64,000 nucleotides of DNA, taken from NCBI RefSeq assembly GCF_001297775.1, contig NZ_LIFX01000009.1, forward strand, positions 124,001 to 188,000, given 5' to 3'. The notes under the pieces are model-generated. The model was not told the DNA's origin. It did not search any database and saw only the letters and a list, made by a program, of their open reading frames with translations. Numbering within the stretch: position 1 is the stretch's first letter; each line of letters opens with the position of its first letter. The translations under genes were made by a program, and so were the position numbers. Positions 17,282 to 26,536 of the stretch are shown piece after piece. This stretch comes from Trabulsiella odontotermitis (GTDB taxonomy: Bacteria > Pseudomonadota > Gammaproteobacteria > Enterobacterales > Enterobacteriaceae).

Positions 17282-18358
17282 TTATCCTTTTTTGGCGAAA
17301 ACCCACACGTGTTTCTCAGGCAGCGAGAGGTGGCAATGCTGGGGATCGCGAACCTCGTGGCCATAGGCGCGGATCACTAAGTCATCGCCGCCTGACGGGC
17401 GGAACAGGTATTCCCACCGGTCGCCCAGATACATGCTGGTGAGCAACGGCAGTTCAAGCTGATTTTCTCCCGGGCCGTCCACTACCGCCACCCGCTCAAC
17501 GCGGATCACCGCTGTGGCATCCTGACCGATTTGCACGCCTTCTGCCGCCTGGCCCCACAACGTCCAGCCGTTTCCCTCTATACGTGCTTTGCCATCGCGC
17601 ATGTCGGTGATTTTGCCGTTCAGGCGATTGTTGCTGCCCATAAACTCTGCCGTAAACAATGTCTTTGGCGAGCCGTACATTTCCTGCGGCGTGCCTTGCT
17701 GCTCTATTTTGCCATTGTTGAGCAGCAGGATGCGGTCGGAAATGGACATCGCTTCATTCTGATCATGCGTCACCATCAACGCGGATAAACCCAATTTGAT
17801 GATCAGTTCACGAAGGAATACGCGGGCTTCTTCACGCAGTTTGGCATCCAGGTTAGACAGCGGCTCATCAAGCAGGATCACCGGCGGGTTGTAAACCAGC
17901 GCCCGGCCAATCGCCACGCGCTGCTGCTGACCGCCGGAAAGCTGGTGCGGGTGACGTTTGCCAAGATGCCCAAGACCTAACTGATCCAGCACATCCTGAA
18001 CCCGCTGGTTGATCTCGTTGGTGGCGACTTTGCGCAGTTTTAGCGGGTACGCCACGTTCTCAAAAACCGTTTTGTGCGGCCACAGCGCATAGGACTGAAA
18101 TACCAGCCCCAGATTACGTTCTTCCGCCGGAATTTCGCTGCGGGGTGTGCCGTCATAGACTTTGTTTTTGCCAATAACAATCGACCCCTGAGTCGGTTTT
18201 TCCAGCCCCGCGACGGCGCGCAGCAGGGTGGTTTTACCGCTGCCGGAGGGCCCCAGCAGCGAGACCACTTCACCACGTTTCAGATCCATGGACACGCCTT
18301 TTAACACCGGGTTGTCGCCGTAAGTTAAATGCAGATTCTCGACCGCTAATTCAATCAT
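17282..18358 (-). CDS. ABC importer ATPase, Fbp/polyamine type
   Basis: A 358-residue ATPase of the spermidine/iron/phosphonate importer class. Walker A GPSGSGKTT (36-44), signature LSGGQQQRVAIGRAL and Walker B ILLDEPLSNLD are intact. The last 100 residues (from about MGSNNRLNGKITDM) form a TOBE-like regulatory domain. The start at 18358 (MIELAVENLHLTYG) overlaps the permease stop by 8 bp, indicating coupled translation. It is the last gene of the five-gene cluster running leftward from the sensor kinase. Confidence 0.92.
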   Translation of the reverse strand: MIELAVENLHLTYGDNPVLKGVSMDLKRGEVVSLLGPSGSGKTTLLRAVAGLEKPTQGSIVIGKNKVYDGTPRSEIPAEERNLGLVFQSYALWPHKTVFENVAYPLKLRKVATNEINQRVQDVLDQLGLGHLGKRHPHQLSGGQQQRVAIGRALVYNPPVILLDEPLSNLDAKLREEARVFLRELIIKLGLSALMVTHDQNEAMSISDRILLLNNGKIEQQGTPQEMYGSPKTLFTAEFMGSNNRLNGKITDMRDGKARIEGNGWTLWGQAAEGVQIGQDATAVIRVERVAVVDGPGENQLELPLLTSMYLGDRWEYLFRPSGGDDLVIRAYGHEVRDPQHCHLSLPEKHVWVFAKKG

Positions 18359-20120
18359 GTAATTTGACTCCAAAACGAAGGGCAATACCCAGTCCGATCA
18401 CGACCAGCAGGATGTTAATGAAGGAGAGCGCCGCCACGATATCAATGGCTCCGGCCGCCCACAGTGAAACCAGCATTGAACCAATGGTTTCCGTACCTGG
18501 TGAGAGCAGATAAACACCCGTTGAGTATTCGCGTTCAAAGATCAGGAACATCAGCAGCCACGACCCGATCAGACCATAGCGGGACAGCGGAATCGTGACG
18601 TGACGGGTGATTTGCCCGCGCGTTGCCCCTGTGCTGCGTGCCGCTTCTTCAAGCTCTGGCCCTACCTGCAACAGTGTTGATGAGATAAGCCTCAGCCCGT
18701 ACGCCATCCACACCACGGTGTAAGCCAGCCAGACGCTGAAAATTGTGTTACGTAGCGAGCGCAACCAGACGATCAGGTTTTCGCGCATCCAGTCAGACCA
18801 GGCGAACTCAGAAAGCCAGCCGGATTTCAGCGAGTTATCGAGCCACATCGGCAGGAACAGGAAAACCCACAGAAACGCCAGCCCGGCGAGCAGACCAGGA
18901 ACCGCACGCGGAACCAGCACGCTGTAATCGAGAAAACGCGTGATGTTGTCCGGTTTGCGGTGCATGGCAATGCCGACAAACAGATAACAGGTCACCGCCA
19001 GCGCACCACCAATCACGCCGATAGCCATTGAGTTGACGATGGCGCGCAGCAGGTTCGGTTGTGCCCAGATGGTGCGGAATGTGCTGAGAGAAAGCTCATC
19101 CCAAACTGAAACACCGACGCCCCAGTTAGAGATAAATGCGCGCAAAACCACGCCAAGCAGGGGAACGCCGATGGTGACGGTCAGCCAGAACACCACCACC
19201 GCACCGGCAACCCAGCGCCATTTCCCCAGCGGTAAGGCACGTGCTTGCGACGCTTTGCCTTTCACCGTCACGAAACGGTTAGCGGTGCGCATCAGCCGAC
19301 GCTGTAACATCACCAGCGGGATGGTGATACAGATCAGTACCACGGCCACCGCTGCCATCAGGTGATAAGACGGGGTGCCGAGCTTGTTGGTGAGCTGGTA
19401 CAGATAGGTCGCCAGCACCATGTTACCTTCCGGATCGCCGAGCACCAGCATCAGACCAAACACTTCCAGACCGAGAAAGAACAGCAGCACAATAGCGTAG
19501 AGGATCGACGGGCGTACCATCGGCAAACTGACGGACGTCATCACCTGTAAAGGGGAGGCGCCAGCCGTGCGCGCGGCCTCTTCAACATCAGAACCGACGC
19601 TGCGCAGCGCCGAGGAGATATAAAGATAGGCGTGCGGAACATGGGTCAGGCCAGCGATGACCACAATGCTCGACATGTCATAAATATTCCACGGCACAAA
19701 GCCGATCAGCGATTGCGCCCATAGCGATAAAAAGCCCACCGGCCCGGCCGCTACCACATAGCCAAACCCCAGCACCATCGGCGAAACAAAAATCGGCACC
19801 AGGATCAGAGGCTCAATCAGACGACGCCCTGGTAAATCGGTACGTACCATCAGAAACGCCAGCACGCCGCCGAGCGGTATGGCGATAATCACCAGCCCGA
19901 ACGCGAGAATAAAACCACTTCTCAGCGCCTTATAAAAATCAGGATCGGTAAAAATGAAACCGAATGATTCCAGGCTCCATTCTTTTGCCGGTGAAAAGAA
20001 GGGGGCGGATAAGAAACTCTGGATCACGATAAACGACAAAGGAATGTAGATAACCAGCGCGGTTATCAACACCACAACGCCGCGCGGCAGACGTTGCCAC
20101 TTTCTGTGTAATGTATTCAT
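18351..20120 (-). CDS. ABC importer permease, fused two-domain type
   Basis: A 589-residue inner-membrane permease with two homologous halves, each with about six helices and an EAA-type coupling loop: EEAARTAGASPLQVMTSVSLPMVRP in the first half (written as EEAARTAGASP then SVSLPMVRP) and EEAARSTGATRGQITRHVTIPL in the second (EEAARSTGATR then HVTIPL). Such fused permeases are typical of FbpB/AfuB-type importers. It lies between the binding protein (89-bp gap) and the ATPase (overlap). Confidence 0.93.
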   Translation of the reverse strand: MNTLHRKWQRLPRGVVVLITALVIYIPLSFIVIQSFLSAPFFSPAKEWSLESFGFIFTDPDFYKALRSGFILAFGLVIIAIPLGGVLAFLMVRTDLPGRRLIEPLILVPIFVSPMVLGFGYVVAAGPVGFLSLWAQSLIGFVPWNIYDMSSIVVIAGLTHVPHAYLYISSALRSVGSDVEEAARTAGASPLQVMTSVSLPMVRPSILYAIVLLFFLGLEVFGLMLVLGDPEGNMVLATYLYQLTNKLGTPSYHLMAAVAVVLICITIPLVMLQRRLMRTANRFVTVKGKASQARALPLGKWRWVAGAVVVFWLTVTIGVPLLGVVLRAFISNWGVGVSVWDELSLSTFRTIWAQPNLLRAIVNSMAIGVIGGALAVTCYLFVGIAMHRKPDNITRFLDYSVLVPRAVPGLLAGLAFLWVFLFLPMWLDNSLKSGWLSEFAWSDWMRENLIVWLRSLRNTIFSVWLAYTVVWMAYGLRLISSTLLQVGPELEEAARSTGATRGQITRHVTIPLSRYGLIGSWLLMFLIFEREYSTGVYLLSPGTETIGSMLVSLWAAGAIDIVAALSFINILLVVIGLGIALRFGVKLHD

Positions 20121-20209
20121 GGAGTATCCCTGGTACTGAAACCCGGAAAAACAAAATCAGGTCAGTGAAAAAGAGGCGCGACGGCACGCGTCGCGCTCAG
20201 GGCATCGCC

Positions 20210-21298
20210 TTATTTGGCGGCAGCTGTACGCCACTGTTTGATGTAATCCAGACGTTTTTTCGGCTGCAGGTACTCCAGCAGGCTTTCATCTACCGGGATC
20301 GGTTTCAGTGCGCTGCCCAGGACTTTTGTCAGACCGTCGATATCATTCTTGCCTTCGATATCGTTACGAATGGACGGAATATCCGCCTGACTGGCGAGAA
20401 TGCTTTGTCCTTTTTCAGACAGAACATAGTCCAGCCACAGTTTTGCGGCGTTACTGTTTTGTGCCTGCTGACTGATGAAAGAGACGCGTGATAAGACCAG
20501 GGTATAATCTTTCGGGTAGGAAATCCCCAGTGACGGATCGTTCTTCGCGCGCGCTTCGGCGTAAGATCCCAGGATGTTAAAGCCAATCAGGTTTTCACCC
20601 GATGAAACCCTTTCCATCATGGTGCCGGTAGATGACTGCACCGCTAAGCCGCCTTTGGCGACGTCAGCCAGCGTTTTGAAATAGTTGGGATCAGCTTTGT
20701 AATCCTGCACGGAAAGCATAAAGCCAAGACCTGACTTTTCGATGTCATAGGTGGTGACTTTGCTCTTGAATTTGTCCGTCTGGCTGGCGATAAGTTTTGC
20801 CAGCGCCGCGTGTGAATCGGGCACATCACCGGCCGGGATCAGCCGTTTGTTGTAGATGAATACCACCGGCTCGTAGGTGGTGCCGTAAGCCTTATCACTC
20901 CAGACCGCCCATTTTGGCAACTGGCTTTGCTCAGGAGATTTGTATTCCATGGCATAGTCCGTGGCGAGTTTCAGCGCGGTATCCATGGACGAGCTCCAGA
21001 CCACATCGCCGCTACCGCCGCCGGAGGCCTGTTCGCTGATAAAACGGTTGTACAGCTCGGTGCTGTTCATGTCGTTGTATTCAACTTTAATGCCCGGATA
21101 AGCCTTTTCAAAGCCCGCGATCAGCGGCCCGGCAGCTTTGGTATCGGTGGTGGAATAGATAACCACTTTGCCTTCTTTGGTCGCGGCATCCACGACTTTT
21201 TGATACTCAGCAGGGTAGCCCTGCGGTAACGCAGACAGTGCGGAAGATGAGATCAGTACGGTTGCGGTAAGCAGAGAAATTCGGAATGTGTTCGACAT
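20210..21298 (-). CDS. Periplasmic substrate-binding protein of the importer
   Basis: A 362-residue extracellular solute-binding protein of the FbpA/AfuA/polyamine class. It starts at 21298 with a signal peptide (MSNTFRISLLTATVLISS, then ALSA-LP as a likely cleavage site). The mature part begins with the lobe VVIYSTTDTKAAGPLIAGF and later AYGTTYEPVVFIYNKR. The adjacent tyrosine pair that binds ferric iron in FbpA is not seen in the corresponding region (NILGSYAEARAKN), so iron is unlikely. The linked carboxylate-type sensor suggests an organic anion, but the ligand cannot be named. The ribosome binding site AAAAGG is moderate. A 157-bp gap to the response regulator probably holds its promoter. 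Confidence 0.9.
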   Translation of the reverse strand: MSNTFRISLLTATVLISSSALSALPQGYPAEYQKVVDAATKEGKVVIYSTTDTKAAGPLIAGFEKAYPGIKVEYNDMNSTELYNRFISEQASGGGSGDVVWSSSMDTALKLATDYAMEYKSPEQSQLPKWAVWSDKAYGTTYEPVVFIYNKRLIPAGDVPDSHAALAKLIASQTDKFKSKVTTYDIEKSGLGFMLSVQDYKADPNYFKTLADVAKGGLAVQSSTGTMMERVSSGENLIGFNILGSYAEARAKNDPSLGISYPKDYTLVLSRVSFISQQAQNSNAAKLWLDYVLSEKGQSILASQADIPSIRNDIEGKNDIDGLTKVLGSALKPIPVDESLLEYLQPKKRLDYIKQWRTAAAK

Positions 21299-21455
21299 TA
21301 TAGTTAACCTTTTAGTTACATTTAATGAACTAATCGTCAACATAGCCTATAGAATTGAGCAGGCAATAGGAGGAAGATGATCCAGCCCTTGAAGTGTGAT
21401 TTTCGGCGTTGTTTAGGCAATTAACACCATTAAATCCGCGAAAATGAGCAATCGA

Positions 21456-22157
21456 TCAGAGCTTGTCCGGCACTTTGCGATACAGCCTCCTCGGGTGGCC
21501 AATATTACCGTACAGCATTTCGATGCTGACAAATCCGCTTTCCACGCAATATTCGAGGTACCGGCGCCCGGTTGTTTTGCTGATCCCGACGTTTTCCACA
21601 ACCTGTTCCACGGACATATTGCTCTCCGGATTATCCGCGAAAAATCGCTTAATGCGTTCCAGCGTATTAGGCTCAATTCCTTTGGTGGACGGAGGGTGAG
21701 GGGATTCAGCGGCAGGCAGATTAAACAGGCGATCCAGCGCATGCTGATCGACCACTTTGACTTTCTGTACGGTATGGATAAAACGCATAAACCGCTCCAG
21801 CGAGGCATGCAGGCGCTGGAAAAAGACCGGTTTGATCAGATAGTCAAACGCGCCGCTACGCATCGCATGGCTACAGGTTTGCATGTCGCTGGCGGCCGTG
21901 ATGAAGATGACCGAACACTCAACGCTTTTCAGCAGCGGGCTGTCGATGAGCTCGACGCCTTTACCATCCGGGAGATAGTTGTCGAGAAGGATCAGCCGTG
22001 GGCGATGCTCACGGATCAGGCTATGCGCCTGTTCAATCGACGCGGCAATACCAACAACACGTAAATGAAAATTCTGTTCGATATACTCACGATGCAGTTC
22101 CGCGAGGTGGGGTTCATCCTCGACAATAACCACATTCAGTGCGCGGGTCGTCGTCAT
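21456..22157 (-). CDS. CitB/DcuR-family response regulator
   Basis: A 233-residue response regulator. The receiver domain has acidic residues VEDE near the N-terminus, phospho-acceptor Asp59 (RLILLDNYLPDGKG), FITAAS and the conserved lysine in YLIKPVFF. The output domain resembles the DpiA/DcuR C-terminal helix-turn-helix (VEQVVENVGISKTTGRRYLE). Only 3 bp separate it from the kinase stop upstream. Its likely target is the adjacent importer, as DcuR and DpiA control nearby transport genes. Confidence 0.92.
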   Translation of the reverse strand: MTTTRALNVVIVEDEPHLAELHREYIEQNFHLRVVGIAASIEQAHSLIREHRPRLILLDNYLPDGKGVELIDSPLLKSVECSVIFITAASDMQTCSHAMRSGAFDYLIKPVFFQRLHASLERFMRFIHTVQKVKVVDQHALDRLFNLPAAESPHPPSTKGIEPNTLERIKRFFADNPESNMSVEQVVENVGISKTTGRRYLEYCVESGFVSIEMLYGNIGHPRRLYRKVPDKL

Positions 22158-22160
22158 GTT

Positions 22161-23786
22161 TTAATCCTGCCGATAGGGAATAAACACTGAAAAAATAGTG
22201 CCTTGTGGGTTGTTATCGGTGATTTCTATATTGCCGCCAGCCTTATCAATATATCCTGCCACCAGAAACAGACCGATACCGTGCTCTGCACCGATGATTT
22301 CGTTACCGTTTTCAGGTTTACTGCTGAATCCCTGCCTGAAGATATGAGGCTTCATGGCGTCATCCACGCCGCAGCCCCGATCGGCCACTTCGATCAACAG
22401 CTCCTGGTTTCTGTCAGAAATATAGAGTTCGACGGGGTCGGTGGCAGCGGCTTTGAGGGTGGCATCAACCGCGTTATCCAGCAGATTACCGATGATGGAC
22501 ATCAGTTCCGTTTCGTTGATCGTGGCGGGCATCCGGGTGAGATGACACGCGGGATCAAACTGCAGTTCAATGCCTTTCTCCCGCGCGCTGACATACTTGC
22601 CCAAAAGCAGTCCGCACAAGGCCGGGGAGGCGAAATGAGCAGAGACGAAATCCAGCACTTTCTGTGCGCCTTCCGACTGCACCTGGATATAGCGTATCGC
22701 TTCGTCATAGTGTTTCATCTGCAACAGCCCGACCAGCGTCGCGGTCCAGTTCAGCTGTTCATGACGCATCATGCGTAAGTTATCCGCGTAGCGTTTGATC
22801 TGACTCAGCTGGCTACTGAGCGTGTTAATGTCATTTTTGTCGCGGAAACTATAGACCCAGCCGCTTTCAACACCGGGCTCGACCTCTATCGCCACGCGGT
22901 TAACAATCACTTCCCGCTGGTTAAGCACGGCAATCTGGTCATGGCTGCCGCTGCTTACCGACGCAAAACGCTGTGATAAAAAGCCTGGTGCCGTTTGCAG
23001 AACCGCTTCCAGAGGTTTACCGATAAGTTCTTTCTCACTTTGACGAATATCCAGCAACTCTCTGGCGGCACGGTTAATTAAAATCAGCCGCTTTTCATCG
23101 TTAACGGCAAATACGCCTTCATACATCGCCTCAAGCAATGCTTTTTGTTGCAGAACCAACTGAGCGATATCTTTCGGTTCGAGCCGGAACATCTGCTTTT
23201 TGAGGTTGCGGGTGAACAGCCAGGAAAAAATAAACAGCGACAGCAGAAGGGCGATGCCATACAGCCCGGACTGCCAAAGGATGCGGGCATTGACATTGGC
23301 AATATACGACGTCAGATAACCGACCGAGACAATCCCGATCACCTGATGCTGTGCATTAAAAATGGGCGCCTTGCTGCGTAATGAAACCCCAATTCCGCCT
23401 TTACGAACGGAAATGATAGTTTTACCCTTCAACACCTCGGCATTATCCCCACCAATCATCGGTAAATTAAGGCGTTCCGGTGATTCCGAGTGATACAGAT
23501 GCTGCTCGTGGGTATCGCCGATAACAACATAACTGGCATCACTCTCATTACGCAGAGGCTGAATTAAACGGGCGATGGCGGGGATGTCTCTGGCGGCAAC
23601 TTTTTCCGCAAGCCCTGGCATCAATGCTATTTGACTTGCCTGAACGCGGGCGCGTTGGCCAAGGTCGTGATGAAGTTGTCGGTCAATGAAATGAAACAGG
23701 ATCACCCCAAGCAGGGCTAACAGCAGGCAGGAAAAGAACACCAGCGCCAGAAAAAGTTTTACCTGAAAAGAGAGTCTGCGTTTCAT
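22161..23786 (-). CDS. CitA/DcuS-family sensor histidine kinase
   Basis: A 541-residue membrane sensor kinase. Order: TM1 (about 12-32), a periplasmic PAS-like domain (about 40-160), TM2 (about 172-192), a cytoplasmic PAS domain (about 215-315), phospho-acceptor His342 in RMMRHEQLNW, N-box (IIGNLLDNAVDA) and glycine boxes (DRGCGVDD, GIGLFLV). The periplasmic domain carries the family pattern ASYVVIGD...YHSESPERL and GKTIISVRKGGIGVSLR, as in citrate and C4-dicarboxylate sensors. A carboxylate or similar small anion is therefore the likely signal, but the exact ligand is unknown. Confidence 0.93.
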   Translation of the reverse strand: MKRRLSFQVKLFLALVFFSCLLLALLGVILFHFIDRQLHHDLGQRARVQASQIALMPGLAEKVAARDIPAIARLIQPLRNESDASYVVIGDTHEQHLYHSESPERLNLPMIGGDNAEVLKGKTIISVRKGGIGVSLRSKAPIFNAQHQVIGIVSVGYLTSYIANVNARILWQSGLYGIALLLSLFIFSWLFTRNLKKQMFRLEPKDIAQLVLQQKALLEAMYEGVFAVNDEKRLILINRAARELLDIRQSEKELIGKPLEAVLQTAPGFLSQRFASVSSGSHDQIAVLNQREVIVNRVAIEVEPGVESGWVYSFRDKNDINTLSSQLSQIKRYADNLRMMRHEQLNWTATLVGLLQMKHYDEAIRYIQVQSEGAQKVLDFVSAHFASPALCGLLLGKYVSAREKGIELQFDPACHLTRMPATINETELMSIIGNLLDNAVDATLKAAATDPVELYISDRNQELLIEVADRGCGVDDAMKPHIFRQGFSSKPENGNEIIGAEHGIGLFLVAGYIDKAGGNIEITDNNPQGTIFSVFIPYRQD

Positions 23787-23869
23787 ATGACCTGTGACAG
23801 GACAGAAGGAAAAACATCTGTGCAGACTAGCATGTGTAAATGGATGGTGTGATTTGTTAAGGAGAAGTT

Positions 23870-23974
23870 GTGAGCTGGAGCGGTGTAAAATTATTTGAGC
23901 GGGGTGAGGCGTTTAAAGCACAATGGGGCTCAGATAGTGAAATTGCAGACATCATTACCAGGATGGTTCGATAA
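23870..23974 (+). CDS. Hypothetical small protein, 34 aa
   Basis: A GTG-initiated ORF of 34 codons (beginning VSWSGVKLFERGEAF, ending DIITRMVR). AAGGAG lies seven bases before the GTG. Its TAA overlaps the ATG of the next small ORF (TAATG), the arrangement of coupled genes. The peptide is soluble and mixed-charge, and I do not recognise it. The strong ribosome binding site and the coupling argue for real translation. Confidence 0.5.
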   Translation: MSWSGVKLFERGEAFKAQWGSDSEIADIITRMVR

Positions 23975-24162
23975 TGATGAATCTCATTAAAAGATTTTTC
24001 AGGCGGATGTTCAGGTCATTGATTTCGTATTATGGCCCGGCCGTACTGACAATAATGTTTGCTTTGGTTCAGGGGGTGTTATTTCCAGATAGCCCAATCT
24101 GGCTTATCCCCGTGTTCTTCGTGTTTGTGATCGTTATTTTTTATCGATATGTGGAATGGTAA
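23974..24162 (+). CDS. Hypothetical small membrane protein, 62 aa
   Basis: A short protein with a basic N-terminus (MMNLIKRFFRRMFR) and two likely membrane helices (about 18-37 and 42-59), ending FYRYVEW. The start overlaps the stop of the 34-codon ORF. There is no recognisable family. Two-helix small proteins of this type can be toxin-antitoxin, immunity or regulatory membrane peptides, but nothing here decides between these. AT content is higher than in the neighbouring kinase. Confidence 0.5.
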   Translation: MMNLIKRFFRRMFRSLISYYGPAVLTIMFALVQGVLFPDSPIWLIPVFFVFVIVIFYRYVEW

Positions 24163-24473
24163 GCTTCAAAAGCTATCACATTGAAGTAAAGGCGAAGACC
24201 AGCAGGTAAAGCAGGCAAGGGTTGCAAGGGTTATGAGTTGGTAAGCATTACAGTCAATTTAACATAATATTCATTATGCGTACCAACATAGAATCAGGCG
24301 GAATCCAGCGTTTTGCGGACCTGATTTGCCCTGGTCGACATGGGTTGTTTTTTTGTTCTATTCACTGCGGCCGTCGTGTCCTCGTCGAAAACTAACTGCA
24401 AATCACCCGGTACCTGCATCGAACTCCGTTTTTGCTAAACTCTATCCTTTACACATTCGGATCCGGAGATGCT
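24163..24473 (+). promoter_or_regulatory. Intergenic region with a CATAAT palindrome
   Basis: No gene was recognised in this roughly 310-bp gap. CATAATATTCATTATG at 24263-24278 is a perfect 6-bp-arm inverted repeat with a 4-bp centre in an AT-rich stretch. TTGCTAAACTCTATCC near 24432 gives a possible -10 (TAAACT) for the downstream VOC gene. No terminator hairpin is obvious after the small membrane-protein gene. Confidence 0.35.
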
Positions 24474-24848
24474 ATGTTCGACCACGTTAAGTTCGGCGTC
24501 AGCGATTTTGAAGCCAGCAAGACATTCTACCTCAATGCACTCGAACCTCTTGGCATCAGGCTGGTTTCTGAAGGCACACCCGATTACGGCGTTGAACTTA
24601 GCACGGATGACAAATCGTCGTTGTGTCTGTTCCTGTCTGATGAAAAACCCGCACACCTGCATATTGCGTTTGTCGCCGACACTCGACAGCAAGTTGATGC
24701 GTTTTACCATCAGGCGCTCGACGCTGGCGGTAAAGATAATGGCGCTCCGGGTTTACGTTCGCATTATCACGCGAATTACTACGCCGCCTTCGTTATTGAT
24801 CCCGATGGACACAATATTGAGGTCGTCTGCCATCAACCTGCGCCCTGA
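24474..24848 (+). CDS. VOC (glyoxalase/bleomycin-resistance) family protein
   Basis: A 124-residue single-domain vicinal-oxygen-chelate protein. It begins MFDHVKFGVSDFEASKTFY, with the N-terminal metal-ligand position (His4) and the usual beta-alpha-beta start. It ends with AAFVIDPDGHNIEVVCH, the second-half motif with the metal-binding Glu. HLHIAFVAD marks the module boundary. The start follows CCGGAG. The reaction is unknown; relatives include glyoxalase I-like enzymes and dioxygenases. Confidence 0.85.
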   Translation: MFDHVKFGVSDFEASKTFYLNALEPLGIRLVSEGTPDYGVELSTDDKSSLCLFLSDEKPAHLHIAFVADTRQQVDAFYHQALDAGGKDNGAPGLRSHYHANYYAAFVIDPDGHNIEVVCHQPAP

Positions 24849-24946
24849 CCTTCTTTAACCTGATTGTCAGTTCACCCAATTAATCATCTCGTGTCCAGCA
24901 ACAACATCCTCTCTGTGTTTTATCATCAGCTCGTATCCTTTCCAAT

Positions 24947-24980
24947 AAAAAAGCGGAGAATACCAATATATCCTCCGCTT
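24947..24980 (-). terminator. Rho-independent terminator of uxaB
   Basis: On the reverse strand AAGCGGAG (24980-24973) pairs with CTCCGCTT (24958-24951) around a 14-nt loop, followed by a U run at 24950-24947. It lies 16 bp past the uxaB stop. Confidence 0.82.
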
Positions 24981-24996
24981 AAATAATTAAACTACC

Positions 24997-26448
24997 TTAG
25001 CACAGCGGCTGAACGGCGTTGCGCATGCCTTTTGTCAGGATGGTATCCAGGTCATGTGTCACCTGCTCTGCCAGCCCGGAAACGGTGCTGAGATCCTGTT
25101 CCCAGTGGGATGCCACTGACAGGACGCTGTCGACCAGTTGACGAGTGGTGATCTGATGATCGCGATGTTGCGCCCACAGCAGCTGGTAACGCTCAATCCA
25201 CTCTGCATCGTCCTGCACCGGATACGTTTCTCCGCCACGTTCCGCACGGTAAAACGCGATCAATGCCGCCAGCGCAAAAGTCAGACGCGGCGGCAGTTTG
25301 CCGTTGGTTTTCTGGCCTGCCAGCAACTGAGGCAGAATGCGGGTGCGGAATTTGGTCATCCCGTTCAGGGCGATCGATAACAGCTGATGTTTGATGTACG
25401 GGTTACGGAAACGGCCGGTGACCGCACTGGCAAAAGATTCCAGCTCATTACGCGGCAAATCCAGTACCGGAATAATCTCTTCGTGAATCGCTTTCTCAAC
25501 AAAAGCGCAGATTTCCGCATCGCTCATCGCTTCGCCGACAGTATTCAGCCCGGCCTGGAATGCCACCGGCACCAGTGCGGTATGCGCACCGTTGAGGATC
25601 GCGACTTTGCGTTCTTTATACGGCTTGATGTCGTCAACGATCAGTACGTTCAGTGGATATTTGTCCAGGTGCAGTTCAGCGGCCAGTGATTTTGGCCCCT
25701 GGATCACAAACAGGTAGAAGTGTTCCGCTGTGTCGAGGAAGCTGTCTTTATATCCCAGTCCGGCCTCGATGCTGGCCGCTTCATCACGCGGATAACCGGT
25801 CACAATGCGGTCAACCAGTGTTGAGCAGAAATGGTTGGCGCTGTTGAGCCATGCCACAAACGCCTGCGGCAGCGCCCATTCCTGTGCATAGTGCAGCACC
25901 AGCTCGCGCAACGCATCACCATTATAATCAATCAGTTCGCACGGAATAATCATCCAGCCTTTATCCTGTGCGCCGTTGAAATGGGTGAAACGCTCGAACA
26001 AGAGACGGGTCAGTTTCGCCGGGTAACTCACCGCTGGCGCATCATCAAACTTATCCCCTTCGTGATAGCTGATGCCGGCCTCGGTGGTATTAGAAAAGAC
26101 AAAGCGCATCTCCGGGTTATGCGCCAGTTTCAGGAACTCCTGATAGTGTGAATAAACGCTGATTTCGCGACTGACCGAACGGATCAACCGGGCTTCGCTG
26201 ACTGCCTCGCCCTTCTCATTCAGACCGCGAATGATGGTGGTATACAGGCCATCCTGCGTGCTGAGCGATGGCGGGAAATCGCTGCCGATCGGGCGAACCA
26301 CCACCACACCTGAATTCAGACCGGTATGTTCGTTCAGCAGATCGATCTGCCAGTCGATGAAGGCGCGTAAGAAGTTGCCTTCACCGAACTGGATGATGCG
26401 CTCAGGGTACTGCGCGCCCGGAAAATCACGGCGGTTTAACGTTTTCAC
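24997..26448 (-). CDS. uxaB: UxaB, tagaturonate reductase (altronate oxidoreductase)
   Basis: NADH-dependent reduction of D-tagaturonate to D-altronate in galacturonate breakdown. It has 483 residues, identical in length to E. coli UxaB, and starts [20 protein letters not shown]. Mannitol-dehydrogenase-family features are visible: [10 protein letters not shown] (nucleotide loop), [12 protein letters not shown], and [13 protein letters not shown] with the catalytic region just before it. It stands alone. An ExuR-type palindrome lies upstream. Confidence 0.97.
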   Translation of the reverse strand: MKTLNRRDFPGAQYPERIIQFGEGNFLRAFIDWQIDLLNEHTGLNSGVVVVRPIGSDFPPSLSTQDGLYTTIIRGLNEKGEAVSEARLIRSVSREISVYSHYQEFLKLAHNPEMRFVFSNTTEAGISYHEGDKFDDAPAVSYPAKLTRLLFERFTHFNGAQDKGWMIIPCELIDYNGDALRELVLHYAQEWALPQAFVAWLNSANHFCSTLVDRIVTGYPRDEAASIEAGLGYKDSFLDTAEHFYLFVIQGPKSLAAELHLDKYPLNVLIVDDIKPYKERKVAILNGAHTALVPVAFQAGLNTVGEAMSDAEICAFVEKAIHEEIIPVLDLPRNELESFASAVTGRFRNPYIKHQLLSIALNGMTKFRTRILPQLLAGQKTNGKLPPRLTFALAALIAFYRAERGGETYPVQDDAEWIERYQLLWAQHRDHQITTRQLVDSVLSVASHWEQDLSTVSGLAEQVTHDLDTILTKGMRNAVQPLC

Positions 26449-26460
26449 TATGGGTTCCCT

Positions 26461-26500
26461 CGGTTATTGGTAATACAACCTGTGTTATTGGTCTAATAAC
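26461..26500 (-). promoter_or_regulatory. Candidate ExuR operator of uxaB
   Basis: TTATTGG occurs twice 21 bp apart, and TTATTGGTCTAATAA (26485-26499) is an inverted repeat resembling the ATTGGTATAACCAAT-type sites of the ExuR/UxuR regulators. The position, 35-50 bp upstream of the uxaB start, suits an operator. ExuR control of uxaB is established in E. coli; the site assignment here is by eye. Confidence 0.5.
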
Positions 26501-26536
26501 TTATCAGATTTATAAACCAAGGAACCCTGTTTTGAA

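Noticed and set aside
20210..21298. Ferric-iron binding protein (FbpA/SfuA) assignment
   Set aside because: The fold class fits, but the adjacent tyrosine pair used for iron is not apparent and the linked sensor is of carboxylate type.
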